From NCBI GenBank assembly GCA_934095965.1, contig CAKOKR010000001.1, forward strand, positions 1 to 64,000: DNA of 64,000 nt, read 5' to 3'. How positions within the stretch are numbered: the first letter of the stretch is position 1; each line of letters starts with the position of its first letter. The notes beneath the pieces were generated by a model. It did no database searches. It saw only the letters and a list, made by a program, of their open reading frames with translations, and had not been told where the DNA came from. Position numbers and translations under genes: made by a program. Shown here in pieces: positions 40,067 through 48,131 of this stretch. The stretch is from an uncultured Bacilli bacterium. GTDB lineage: Bacteria; Bacillota_I; Bacilli_A; RF39; UBA660.

Positions 40067-40834
40067 ATGGGTGGAATAAAAAATACATTTAGTAAGTTTT
40101 TAACTAATAAAACTACCGTTACAATATTAGGTGTTATTCTTGGTTTAGGTGTTTTAGTAGGTTTTTATACATATCGTGTAAAAAATCAAGTTAATCCTGT
40201 TAAAGTACCTGTTGCAAAAAGAGAAATACTAGCAACTGAAGAAATAACTAAAGATGATATTGAATATATACGTGTAAGTTCTAAGTTTTTAAAAAAAGCT
40301 GATGTATATAAAAGTACAACTAATTTAATTGGTAAATATGTAGCAACTGGAACATCTATTCCAAAAGGTGGTATGTTTTATCAAACATTGGTAGTTGAAA
40401 AAAAAGAATTACCAAATGCTATATTTGATGAAATACCAAAAGGATATACAATTTATCAATTACAAGTAGATAATACAAGTACTTATGCTAATTCAATATT
40501 CCCAGGAGATGTCATAGATTTATGGCTTAAGACAACTGAAGATCAATTATTAGTATTCGGAGAATTTATTTCCAATATAAAAGTTCTAGCAGTAAGAGAT
40601 TCATCTGGACAAAACGTTTTTGATGTAACTTCTGGTAGAAAGCCTGCATGGTTACTCTTTGCAGTTGAAACAGATATGTATCGTTATTTAAAACTAGCAG
40701 AAAATATCTCAGGAATGAGTGTTATTCCAGTACCAAAGAATAACTTAGTTAATCCAGATATTGGTTCAACACAATATTCAAGTGATGAAATTAAGGCTTT
40801 AATAGATGCACAATCTGAAAGAAAGGGAGCATAA
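40067..40834 (+). CDS. SAF-domain protein, CpaB/RcpC-like (copy 1)
   Basis: 255 residues. N-terminal membrane helix (VTILGVILGLGVLVGFYTYRV), then a SAF domain: VPVAKREILATEEITKDDIEYIRV, TTNLIGKYVATGTSIPKGGMFYQTLV. CpaB proteins sit at the membrane base of Tad pili. A paralogue follows after two bases. The middle (SIFPGDVIDLWLKT and GQNVFDVTSGRKPAWLLFAVETDMYRYL) is shared by both. AAGGAGG precedes the ATG. Confidence 0.8.
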   Translation: MGGIKNTFSKFLTNKTTVTILGVILGLGVLVGFYTYRVKNQVNPVKVPVAKREILATEEITKDDIEYIRVSSKFLKKADVYKSTTNLIGKYVATGTSIPKGGMFYQTLVVEKKELPNAIFDEIPKGYTIYQLQVDNTSTYANSIFPGDVIDLWLKTTEDQLLVFGEFISNIKVLAVRDSSGQNVFDVTSGRKPAWLLFAVETDMYRYLKLAENISGMSVIPVPKNNLVNPDIGSTQYSSDEIKALIDAQSERKGA

Positions 40835-40836
40835 CT

Positions 40837-41634
40837 ATGTCAAATATAATAAATAAGATTAGAAACCTATTATTAAATCGTAACACTGTTACGATTTTAG
40901 GTGTACTTGCAGGTGTTATTGCCCTGTGGATTGCCTATAGCATTACTTTAGATAGAGCAGTAAAACCGCAAAAGGTACCTGTTGCTAATAAAGTTTTAAC
41001 AGCAGGTACAGTTATTACTAAAGATGATATTGAATATGTTGAAGTAAATGGTGAAGCACTAAGAAAAGCAAGTGTTGTAACATCATCTAGTCAATTAATA
41101 GGTTATTATGTTAAAAATGATACATCTATAGCTATCGGAGAAATGTTTTACAAAGCTCAAGTAATTACAAAAGATAAATTAATTGAAAGAGATTTGGAAA
41201 GAGTTCCAGAAAACTATAAGATGTATTGGTTAAAAGCTAATAATAAAACTACATATGCTAATTCAATATATCCAGGAGATAAAATAGATTTATGGTTACT
41301 TACTAAAGTTGATGGTAAATGGATTTATGAAGAATTTATTAAAAATATTGAAGTACTTAGTGTTAAAGATGACAAAGGACAAAATGTTTTTGATGTAACT
41401 AGTGGCAGAGAACCTGCATGGTTATCATTTGCAGTTAATACTGAAATGTACACATATTTAAAAAAGGTTGAATACTTAGCAAATATGACTATATATCCAG
41501 TACCAGTTAATAAAAATAATCAAGATGAAGAAGCAAAAACAGAAATAAGTAATCAAGAACTTGTAAAAATAATTGATTCTTTAGCAAGAAAGAATCCTGA
41601 AGAACAAAGTGTAGAAGAAAATAATAATGAATAA
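40837..41634 (+). CDS. SAF-domain protein, CpaB/RcpC-like (copy 2)
   Basis: 265 residues, a tandem paralogue of the previous gene. Shared: TVTILGVLAGV membrane helix, VPVANKVLTAGTVITKDDIEYVEV, YPGDKIDLWLLTK and GQNVFDVTSGREPAWLSFAVNTEMYTYL. The C-terminus is more acidic (NPEEQSVEENNNE). The pair may form a hetero-oligomeric ring instead of the usual single CpaB ring. AAGGGAG precedes the ATG. Confidence 0.8.
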   Translation: MSNIINKIRNLLLNRNTVTILGVLAGVIALWIAYSITLDRAVKPQKVPVANKVLTAGTVITKDDIEYVEVNGEALRKASVVTSSSQLIGYYVKNDTSIAIGEMFYKAQVITKDKLIERDLERVPENYKMYWLKANNKTTYANSIYPGDKIDLWLLTKVDGKWIYEEFIKNIEVLSVKDDKGQNVFDVTSGREPAWLSFAVNTEMYTYLKKVEYLANMTIYPVPVNKNNQDEEAKTEISNQELVKIIDSLARKNPEEQSVEENNNE

Positions 41635-41648
41635 AAGAGGTGATTTTT

Positions 41649-42749
41649 GTGAATGATGCTATATTTTCACAAATAGATTTTGGACCTTTAAAAGAGTTTT
41701 TAGAGGAAGATAATATTACAGACGTTTCATATTCAAACGGAGGTCAAGTTTGGCTAAAAACTCTTGATAAAGGTATTTATAGGGTTGAAAGACCTGAGAT
41801 TAATAATGCTTTAATGGAAAAGCTTGCTTTTCAATGTTCCAATGTAATGGGTAAAACATTTAATATGGCACATCCTTTTCTAGATGCAGAATCAGCAGAA
41901 TTGCGTTTAAATTTCGTACATGAATCAATTGCAACTAATGGAATATGTTGTGTTATCAGAAAGACGCCAGCCAAAATCCGTCTTAACAAAGAAAAGCTTA
42001 TTAATGAAAAATATGTTACTGAAGATTTACATGATTTCTTAATGACTTGTGTTGAAGGACACTGTAACATCATGGTAAGTGGTGAAACTGGTTCAGGTAA
42101 GACAGAACTTGTTAAGTATTTAGCTTCACATACAAAAGAAAATGAAAAGATAATAACTATCGAAGATACATTGGAACTTCACTTAGATAAGATATTTCCA
42201 CATAGAGACATAGTAGCTATGAAAACAAATAATATTGCATCATATTCTGATGTATTAGTAACTTGTATGAGACAGAATCCAAAATGGATATTACTATCCG
42301 AAGTTCGTAGTGCTGAGGCTGTTACTGCAGTTCGTAACTCAATATCATCTGGGCACAACATTATATCAACAATTCACTCAGATAGAGCATTAAATATTCC
42401 AATGCGTTTATATAGCTTACTTGAAAATAGCCAAGATATTGAACAATTCTTAAAATCAATTCATAGATATATTCAAATAGGTATTCACGTAAAAGGTTAT
42501 ATGAGTAAAGAACTAGGTAGATTTCAACGTGAAATAATCGAAGTAGTTGAGTTTTATGTAGATGAAAATAATGAAGCTAAATCAAATATTATATTTAAGA
42601 AAAGCCTAGATGGCAAATATAGTTTTAATAATCCATCAAAGTATTTAATAGATTATCTTGGTGTTCAAGGTGTAACTATCAAAGAAGATTATTTTGTTAA
42701 ATCAAAAGGAAATAATACCAACGAAGAAGTTGTAATTGAAAGTTTATAG
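41649..42749 (+). CDS. CpaF/TadA family secretion ATPase
   Basis: 366 residues from a GTG preceded by AGAGGTGAT. N-terminal domain with DNITDVSYSNGGQVWLKT, then Walker A VSGETGSGKTEL, Asp box ITIEDTLELHL, Walker B region WILLSEVRSAEAVTAVRNSISSGHNIISTIHSD (the His box). Hexameric ATPase that powers pilus assembly with TadB and TadC. It is shorter at both ends than typical CpaF (about 430-480). Confidence 0.9.
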   Translation: MNDAIFSQIDFGPLKEFLEEDNITDVSYSNGGQVWLKTLDKGIYRVERPEINNALMEKLAFQCSNVMGKTFNMAHPFLDAESAELRLNFVHESIATNGICCVIRKTPAKIRLNKEKLINEKYVTEDLHDFLMTCVEGHCNIMVSGETGSGKTELVKYLASHTKENEKIITIEDTLELHLDKIFPHRDIVAMKTNNIASYSDVLVTCMRQNPKWILLSEVRSAEAVTAVRNSISSGHNIISTIHSDRALNIPMRLYSLLENSQDIEQFLKSIHRYIQIGIHVKGYMSKELGRFQREIIEVVEFYVDENNEAKSNIIFKKSLDGKYSFNNPSKYLIDYLGVQGVTIKEDYFVKSKGNNTNEEVVIESL

Positions 42750-42761
42750 AAAGGAGTAAAA

Positions 42762-43667
42762 ATGAAATATTTACCAGAGTTAATAATTCTACTTATTATA
42801 GCTATTGTTGTTTTAGTAGCAAGACGTAATCCAGGTGAAAACGTTTATAAATTTTTTGTTACAAATGCAACACGTGCTTATGATAAGTATGCTCCATATT
42901 CATTTAAAATGGTTAGAGAAAAAGCAATAGAGCTTGGACAAGAATATACCCCACGTCAATACATAAGTCAAATAGTTATTCTAGGTGGTCTTGCTGGATT
43001 AGTTGGTTACTTTTACTTTTATAGTATCATTATAGCAGTAATATATGCAATAGTTGCTATATCAACAATACCATATCTTGCTTATTTAAGACTTCAAAGA
43101 GTATATAGTGAATACATATTTGAACAAATTCAAACATATACAACCAATGTTATAATGGAATTTAATACAACTCAAAGTTTTGTTAAATCCCTAGAAGGTG
43201 TAAGAGACTCCGGAATCTTAGAAGAACCAGTTCTAAGTGATGTAAAAAAAATGATTGATATGTCATATCAAAATGGTACTATTGATGAATCAATTCAATA
43301 TTTTAATAATTTATATCCATTTTATATGGTTAAAAACATGCATCAATTATTCTTACAAATTACTAAAGAAGGTGCCAGAGATTCAGGGCAAGCTTTAGAA
43401 AATATGTCATTAGATATTGATGCTTTAGTAGAAGGTGTATATCGTGATCAAATGGATCGTAACAACTTCCATGCTAAGTTCTTAAGATTTGGTTTAATTC
43501 TATATTTCTTAGTTGTAGTATTAAGATTCATGCTTGGTGAAGAAAATTACATTAAACTACTTGATACATGGTATGTTCAACTTATACTTCATGCTATAGT
43601 TCTTATAAATGCTTACTTCCTTATGACCGGAGAAAAGTATTATAATGAAGATGTGGGGGTAGAATAA
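42762..43667 (+). CDS. TadB-like type II/IV secretion platform protein
   Basis: 301 residues. N-terminal helix, two mid membrane helices (QIVILGGLAGLVGYFYFYSIIIAVIYAIVAIS), then a GspF-like cytoplasmic domain (EFNTTQSFVKSLEGVRDSGILEEPVLSDVKKMIDMSYQNGTIDESIQYF) and two C-terminal helices. Coupled to the next gene by a one-base overlap. With the ATPase it forms the inner-membrane motor. Confidence 0.8.
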   Translation: MKYLPELIILLIIAIVVLVARRNPGENVYKFFVTNATRAYDKYAPYSFKMVREKAIELGQEYTPRQYISQIVILGGLAGLVGYFYFYSIIIAVIYAIVAISTIPYLAYLRLQRVYSEYIFEQIQTYTTNVIMEFNTTQSFVKSLEGVRDSGILEEPVLSDVKKMIDMSYQNGTIDESIQYFNNLYPFYMVKNMHQLFLQITKEGARDSGQALENMSLDIDALVEGVYRDQMDRNNFHAKFLRFGLILYFLVVVLRFMLGEENYIKLLDTWYVQLILHAIVLINAYFLMTGEKYYNEDVGVE

Positions 43668-44455
43668 TGCAAATAGAAATAATAATAATAGCAATAATTG
43701 TATTTGGTATAATGACTATAACAGGTCAAATAAGTATTAACCAACTTATTAGTGATAATCAAATGCTTTTTATGAAACTAAAAGAAAAAGATTGGGACTT
43801 TTTAGTTCGTGCTAAATATGGAAATAATGTTAATCCCGATATATTATTTAATAAAAGAATAAAAAATGGTCTTATAACAATGGCACTTGGTTTTGCAATA
43901 ATGATTAAAAGCTTAAATAGTGTTAAGATATTAATAATTGTAGTAGCAGGTTACTATGTATTTAAAACAGGTTATAATGATATAAAGAAATATTATCAAA
44001 GACATATGGCAGATATAGATTCAATGTTACCACATTATCTAAAAAACTTAGAAATACTTATTCAACATTATACCGTACCAGTTGCAATAGGTAAATCAAT
44101 GGCAGAAGCTCCGGAGATATTTAGAGAAGGGCTTCAAGAAATGATTGATTCAATTAATGCCGGAGATGATTCAATAGATCCATATATGAACTTTGCAAGA
44201 AAATATCCAGTCAGAGATTCAATGCGTATGATGAGACTTTTATATCGTTTAAGTCTAGGTCGTCAAGAAAGAAAACAAGAACAAATTTTAACATTCTCAA
44301 AATCAATATCAAATCTTCAACAAAAAGCTAGAGAAACAAGATATAAAAATCGTCTAGAAAAGATGGAAAATAAAACAATGAGTATGTTAATAACAACTGG
44401 TTTTGGTCTAATGATTTTATTAGTTTTAGCAGTTGTACAACTTATGGACATGTAA
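43667..44455 (+). CDS. TadC-like type II/IV secretion platform protein
   Basis: 262 residues, with the same layout as TadB: mid helices near residues 65-105, then a GspF-like domain (DSMLPHYLKNLEILIQHYTVPVAIGKSMAEAPEIFREGLQEMIDSI; RMMRLLYRLSLGRQERKQEQILTFSKSISNLQQKARE) and one C-terminal helix pair. Ends the first block of the locus; an own-promoter block of pilin-like genes follows. Confidence 0.8.
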   Translation: MQIEIIIIAIIVFGIMTITGQISINQLISDNQMLFMKLKEKDWDFLVRAKYGNNVNPDILFNKRIKNGLITMALGFAIMIKSLNSVKILIIVVAGYYVFKTGYNDIKKYYQRHMADIDSMLPHYLKNLEILIQHYTVPVAIGKSMAEAPEIFREGLQEMIDSINAGDDSIDPYMNFARKYPVRDSMRMMRLLYRLSLGRQERKQEQILTFSKSISNLQQKARETRYKNRLEKMENKTMSMLITTGFGLMILLVLAVVQLMDM

Positions 44456-44480
44456 TAAAGCAAAAAATTATTAAAAATAA

Positions 44481-44509
44481 TTGATATTTAACTTAATTTA
44501 AGTTATAAT
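44481..44509 (+). promoter_or_regulatory. Internal promoter with palindromic spacer before the pilin-like genes
   Basis: TTGATA (44481-44486), 17 bases, TATAAT (44504-44509). The spacer holds a perfect 17-base palindrome TAACTTAATTTAAGTTA (44489-44505), a natural place for a repressor. Next comes AAAGGAGG before the first pilin-like gene. Confidence 0.65.
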
Positions 44510-44540
44510 AATTATATAAAATAAAGGAGGATTAAAAAAG

Positions 44541-44813
44541 ATGAAAGAAGCTACAGGCGAATTAAACATGACTGTTGTTACAGTAGTTGCAATTGCAGCT
44601 GTTGGAGCATTCTTCTATTTCTTCATTTGGCCAGGTATTCAAGCAGGACTTGCAAGAAATACTTGTAGAAATATCTGCCCAGAAGCATCTGTTAAAAGCG
44701 TCAACGTTCAAGAAGGTACATGTACTTGTGGAAACGATGAAGTAATTAACTTTAAAGACGCTCAAGACGGAGGAAATGCTCAAGGCGGAGGAAATGCTCA
44801 AGGCAATGGTTAA
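44541..44813 (+). CDS. Small pilin-like protein 1
   Basis: 90 residues. MKEATGELN, then a hydrophobic helix (VVTVVAIAAVGAFFYFFIWPGI) and a short Cys-rich head (CRNICPEAS, GTCTCGNDE) with a Gly/Asn/Gln tail made of GGNAQ repeats. A short leader ending in G before an acidic residue and a long helix is the plan of class III or Flp-type pilins, but the Glu is at +1 instead of +5. It shares MKEATGELN with the next gene. Probable major subunit, from its strong promoter and ribosome binding site. Confidence 0.65.
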   Translation: MKEATGELNMTVVTVVAIAAVGAFFYFFIWPGIQAGLARNTCRNICPEASVKSVNVQEGTCTCGNDEVINFKDAQDGGNAQGGGNAQGNG

Positions 44814-44836
44814 GTCATTAATAAAGAGGTGAAAGA

Positions 44837-45139
44837 ATGAAAGAGGCTACAGGAGAATTGAATATAACAGTTATTGTTGCAATATCAATTGGTATCTTGG
44901 CGGCCTTTTTTTTCGGCTTTTTATGGCCACTACTAAACAATAACTTTCATAGAACTGCCCAATGTAGGAATGCAATTTGTAATTGTAGTGAAGAAGCAAG
45001 ACAAAGAGCAAGCTCTAGCACTGGATCAGATTATATGTGTGAATGTAAAATGAGACAAAAACAAACAGGCGAAGAAGACGACACAAATAATTATTTTGGA
45101 ACAGGTGACAATGTTTTTTATTGCCCATTTAAAGGATAG
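44837..45139 (+). CDS. Small pilin-like protein 2
   Basis: 100 residues. MKEATGELNITVIVAISIGILAA followed by FFFGFLWPLL and a Cys-rich head (CRNAICNCSEEARQ, YMCECKMRQK, FYCPF). The leader and helix match protein 1, the head is different. The two are likely to co-assemble. AAAGAGGTG precedes the ATG. Confidence 0.65.
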   Translation: MKEATGELNITVIVAISIGILAAFFFGFLWPLLNNNFHRTAQCRNAICNCSEEARQRASSSTGSDYMCECKMRQKQTGEEDDTNNYFGTGDNVFYCPFKG

Positions 45140-45149
45140 GGGATGAATT

Positions 45150-45662
45150 ATGAAAGAATCCATAAGTATGACAGCTATATTTCAAATAGTTATACTTTTT
45201 ATTTTACTTTTTACAGCAATTATGGCACTAACAATAAATAATTCAAATGCCTTTGGTGTAAAAGATGAAATAGTAAATATACTTGAATTAAATGGTGGTA
45301 AGTATTTAGATGATTCTAATGAAAATTTAAATGAAGAAATTGTTGATTTACTTGCCAACACTTCATATAGAACAACTGGAAAATGTCCAGAAGATGAAGG
45401 ATATGTTGGTTTTGAAAGAAATGGAAGTAGAATAACATCAAATCAAGATGCTACGGTATGTATAAGAGAAGTAAGAGCAACTGAAGGAGTAGATAGTTAC
45501 TTAACAGGTGGGGATGTACTTGGTAATACCGTTGCAACTGATGACTTTGTACTAGGAAACTATTATGAAGTAATAGTATTTTTTCAAATGGATTTACCAA
45601 TTATAAGACAAATATATAATTTCCAATCAAAAGCTCAAACTAAGGTAATATACCAAGATTAA
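45150..45662 (+). CDS. Pseudopilin-like protein 1
   Basis: 170 residues. One N-terminal membrane helix (MTAIFQIVILFILLFTAIMALTI), then a head with two Cys (GKCPEDEG, ATVCIREV) and a shared ending (YYEVIVFFQMDLPIIRQIYNFQSKAQTKVI). The next gene has the same plan and ending (YYEVQVFYRFNLPIIGEVGMYRIKGQTKTF), so the two are paralogues, resembling TadE-type minor subunits. Confidence 0.65.
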   Translation: MKESISMTAIFQIVILFILLFTAIMALTINNSNAFGVKDEIVNILELNGGKYLDDSNENLNEEIVDLLANTSYRTTGKCPEDEGYVGFERNGSRITSNQDATVCIREVRATEGVDSYLTGGDVLGNTVATDDFVLGNYYEVIVFFQMDLPIIRQIYNFQSKAQTKVIYQD

Positions 45663-45671
45663 GGAGAAAAC

Positions 45672-46124
45672 ATGAAAACAGTAAGTGAATCTACATGGTC
45701 ATTTCAATTAATAATATTTTTTATTCTAATTTTTGCATGTTTCTTAACTTTAATTCTTAGTTATTCAAAAGCATATACCATTAAAAATAGGATGCTAACA
45801 ATCATTGAAAAATATGAAGGAGTAACAGATGAGTCTGCAAAAATAATTAATAGTTTTGCAAAGCAAAAAAGTTATAAAACAACAAGTAAATGTCCGGAAG
45901 GATGGTATGGTGCAACAGACTTAGAAGGTGATATTGAATTATCTGATGGAAGTGCAAAATACTATTATTGTTTTAATGAACTTCGTGCTAAAACAGGTAA
46001 AATATATTATGAAGTACAAGTATTTTATCGTTTTAATTTGCCAATTATTGGTGAAGTAGGTATGTATAGAATAAAGGGGCAAACAAAGACTTTTGTAGGG
46101 TCTTTAGATAGAAAATATAATTAG
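45672..46124 (+). CDS. Pseudopilin-like protein 2
   Basis: 150 residues, paralogue of the previous gene: membrane helix (FQLIIFFILIFACFLTLILSY), SKCPEGWYGATDLEG, YYYCFNELRA and the common C-terminus. Cys pairs in equal positions could form one disulfide in the head. AAGGAGAAAAC precedes the ATG. Confidence 0.65.
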   Translation: MKTVSESTWSFQLIIFFILIFACFLTLILSYSKAYTIKNRMLTIIEKYEGVTDESAKIINSFAKQKSYKTTSKCPEGWYGATDLEGDIELSDGSAKYYYCFNELRAKTGKIYYEVQVFYRFNLPIIGEVGMYRIKGQTKTFVGSLDRKYN

Positions 46125-46138
46125 AAAGGAAATAAATT

Positions 46139-47128
46139 ATGAATGTAATAATTTCAAATAAATATCAATCATTATTAGCAAGCTTAAATATTGATGTAAT
46201 TAAAAGTATAAACGGAGAATTTAGTGTTGATGAATTAATTCAACAATTTCAAAGTTTCTATTATAATAAAATGATTATAGATATAACTGCTATAAAAGGA
46301 TATGAAGATATAAATGTAATGCAAAATTTATCAGTTAATTTTGATATGTCTAAAGTAATTATTTTATTAGATGATTCAGAAAAAGTTAATTCACCAATGT
46401 ATATTTCTCAACTTATATCAATGGGTATATATAACTTTACTAATGATGTTAATACTGTAAAGTATTTAATTGATAATCCAAATCAATATAAAGATGTAGC
46501 AAACTACCATAATATAAGTGGTTTTAAGAAACCTGCATTAAATGAAAGAGCAATTGATAATACTAAAGGTAAAATTGGTCAAAAGGTAATAGGTTTTAAA
46601 AATGTAACAGACCATGCCGGAGCAACAACATTAGTATATTTACTTAAATTACATTTAGAAAAAAGCTATAAAGTTAAAGCGGTTGAAGTTGATAAAAATG
46701 ATTTTGTTTATTTTAATGATTCATCTCTAGAAAGCATATCAAGTATCAGTTTTAATGATTTTGTATCTCAAAATGCTAATTATGATGTAATTTTAGTGGA
46801 TATTAACGATGCAGATATTGAAGATTACTGCCAAGATATGGTATACTTAATTGAACCGGGATTAATTAAATTAAATAAATTAATACGGAAAGATAATAGT
46901 ATATTTGAAAAGTTAAGAAATGATAAGATAGTTCTTAACAGAAGTGTATTAAATGAAAAAGATGTAATTGACTTTGAAAAAGAAAGTGGTAGTAAAGTAT
47001 TTTATAACTTACCATGCTTAGATGATAAACTTGATGATCAAAGAGTATTAAATGAATTTTTAACAGCTCTAGGATTCAGTAGAGTGGAAGGAAGTCATTC
47101 ATCAGGTATATTTAGTATATTTAGATAG
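46139..47128 (+). CDS. CpaE/TadZ-like protein lacking the Walker lysine
   Basis: 329 residues. The N-terminal 120 residues have a receiver-like fold (KVIILLDDSEKVNSPMYISQLISMGIYNFTNDV). The second half is a ParA/MinD-type domain with QKVIGFKNVTDHAGATTLVYLLKLHL in place of the deviant Walker A KGGxGKTT: the Gly-Ala-Thr-Thr end is kept, both Lys are gone. VEVDKNDF, DVILVDINDAD and KIVLNRSVLNEKDV correspond to later strands. It probably no longer uses ATP in the usual way and may act as a polar or membrane localiser of the machine. AAAGGAAATAAATT precedes the ATG. Confidence 0.7.
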   Translation: MNVIISNKYQSLLASLNIDVIKSINGEFSVDELIQQFQSFYYNKMIIDITAIKGYEDINVMQNLSVNFDMSKVIILLDDSEKVNSPMYISQLISMGIYNFTNDVNTVKYLIDNPNQYKDVANYHNISGFKKPALNERAIDNTKGKIGQKVIGFKNVTDHAGATTLVYLLKLHLEKSYKVKAVEVDKNDFVYFNDSSLESISSISFNDFVSQNANYDVILVDINDADIEDYCQDMVYLIEPGLIKLNKLIRKDNSIFEKLRNDKIVLNRSVLNEKDVIDFEKESGSKVFYNLPCLDDKLDDQRVLNEFLTALGFSRVEGSHSSGIFSIFR

Positions 47129-47139
47129 GGAGGTTTAAA

Positions 47140-47490
47140 ATGGAATTTTGTTACAAAAGTGCAACAATATGGCAAATAATTGGTAAAGTAATATTTATAA
47201 TAAAAATAGTAGTACCAATATTAATTATTGTTCTAGCATCAATTGACTTAGGTAAAGCAACAGTATCAAGTGATGATAAAGCTGTATCAAAAGCTGCTAA
47301 AACATTATTAAGAAGAATTGTAACTGGTATCATTATTTTCTTTATTCCATTATTAATTAAAGTATTATTTAATATGGTAGCAGGATTTAATGATGAATTA
47401 AAAAAAGATTATGAAAATTGTGTTGTTTGTTTAACAGATCCTTATAATGGTTGTGATACATCATATAAAGGTGAAATATTTACAAAGTAA
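47140..47490 (+). CDS. VirB2/T4SS-pilin-like membrane protein 1
   Basis: 116 residues. Two membrane helices: KVIFIIKIVVPILIIVLASIDLGKATVSSDDKAVSKAAKTLLRRIVTGIIIFFIPLLIKVLFNM. This pattern (KIVVPI, IDLGKA, SSD.K...KA.K...RR...GI.IFFIP) is common to a family annotated as T4SS-pilin-like in Firmicutes. The C-terminus has paired Cys (CVVCLTDPYNGC). Its ortholog 70 bases downstream has its own promoter. Confidence 0.7.
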   Translation: MEFCYKSATIWQIIGKVIFIIKIVVPILIIVLASIDLGKATVSSDDKAVSKAAKTLLRRIVTGIIIFFIPLLIKVLFNMVAGFNDELKKDYENCVVCLTDPYNGCDTSYKGEIFTK

Positions 47491-47503
47491 ATATCATAAA
47501 AGA

Positions 47504-47532
47504 TTGACTTTACAGCTATTTTAGGGTAAAAT
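47504..47532 (+). promoter_or_regulatory. Promoter of the second VirB2-like gene
   Basis: TTGACT, 17 bases, TAAAAT, then GGGAGGAG and the ATG. Confidence 0.65.
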
Positions 47533-47561
47533 AAATGTATACAAAGGGAGGAGTGTTATTT

Positions 47562-47876
47562 ATGACTTTTTGTACTGATGCACGTGATATTTTCTATACT
47601 ATAGGAATGTTTCTACTAGTATTTAAAATTGTGATTCCTATTTTATTAATTATATTTGGTATGGTTGATTTAGGAAAAGCAGTTATTGCCAGTGATGATA
47701 AAGCTGTATCAAAAGCAGCAAAATCACTATTAAATCGTGTTATTGCTGGTATATGTATCTTCTTCGTTCCACTAATCGTAAGTATTGTATTTAAGATGGT
47801 AGGTTCATTTGGAGAAGTTAAAGATCAATTTGATGTTTGTGCTAACTGTATTGCTAGTCCAACAACAAAATGTTAG
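47562..47876 (+). CDS. VirB2/T4SS-pilin-like membrane protein 2
   Basis: 104 residues, paralogue of the previous gene: FKIVIPILLIIFGMVDLGKAVIASDDKAVSKAAKSLLNRVIAGICIFFVPLIVSIVFKM, then CANCIASPTTKC. The start is set by AGGGAGGAG 12 bases upstream; an earlier in-frame ATG is in the promoter. A single-gene unit with separate control suggests a different dosage than copy 1. Confidence 0.75.
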   Translation: MTFCTDARDIFYTIGMFLLVFKIVIPILLIIFGMVDLGKAVIASDDKAVSKAAKSLLNRVIAGICIFFVPLIVSIVFKMVGSFGEVKDQFDVCANCIASPTTKC

Positions 47877-47893
47877 TTAATTAAAGAATATTG

Positions 47894-47920
47894 AGATAGT
47901 TAAAAATAGACTATCTTTTA
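47894..47920 (+). terminator. Terminator of the Tad-like locus
   Basis: AGATAGT and ACTATCT arms with a 9-base loop, then TTTTATTTT. Confidence 0.6.
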
Positions 47921-47936
47921 TTTTGCATCAAAATAA

Positions 47937-48046
47937 AAAAGATCCATTAGATATTTCTAATGGTCTTTAGCAGTACAATGACATCTCATATGACATAATA
48001 TACATTCTGGTATATATATTATGCATGAAAGGAGCAAGATGTCATC
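47937..48046 (-). ncRNA. Structured small RNA candidate 2 with anti-Shine-Dalgarno
   Basis: Reading the minus strand from a predicted start near 48046: ATGACATCT (48045-48037) pairs perfectly with AGATGTCAT (47986-47978); inside, CATAATATA (48023-48015) pairs with TATATTATG (48002-47994). The 5' bulge between the two stems is TGCTCCTTTCATG, which holds CTCCTTTC, complementary to GAAAGGAG. A terminator follows: AAAGACCATTAG/CTAATGGATCTTT (12 pairs, one bulge) then T6. Promoter at 48053-48081. On the plus strand the same bases could be read as AAAGGAG plus a nine-codon ORF (MSSIKYYHN), which is considered less likely. Confidence 0.55.
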
Positions 48047-48052
48047 AATTAA

Positions 48053-48081
48053 ATATTACCATAATTAATAAAAAAATACAA
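48053..48081 (-). promoter_or_regulatory. Promoter of small RNA candidate 2
   Basis: On the minus strand TTGTAT, 17 bases, TAATAT, ending seven bases before the first base of the closing stem. Confidence 0.55.
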
Positions 48082-48087
48082 TAAAAA

Positions 48088-48114
48088 AAGATAGATTAGT
48101 TACAAATCTATCTT
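48088..48114 (-). terminator. Terminator of the Ser/Thr-rich surface protein gene
   Basis: AAGATAGATT and AATCTATCTT arms with a 7-base loop; on the minus strand it is followed by a T run. Confidence 0.7.
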
Positions 48115-48131
48115 GAATTTAAGTTTAATAA

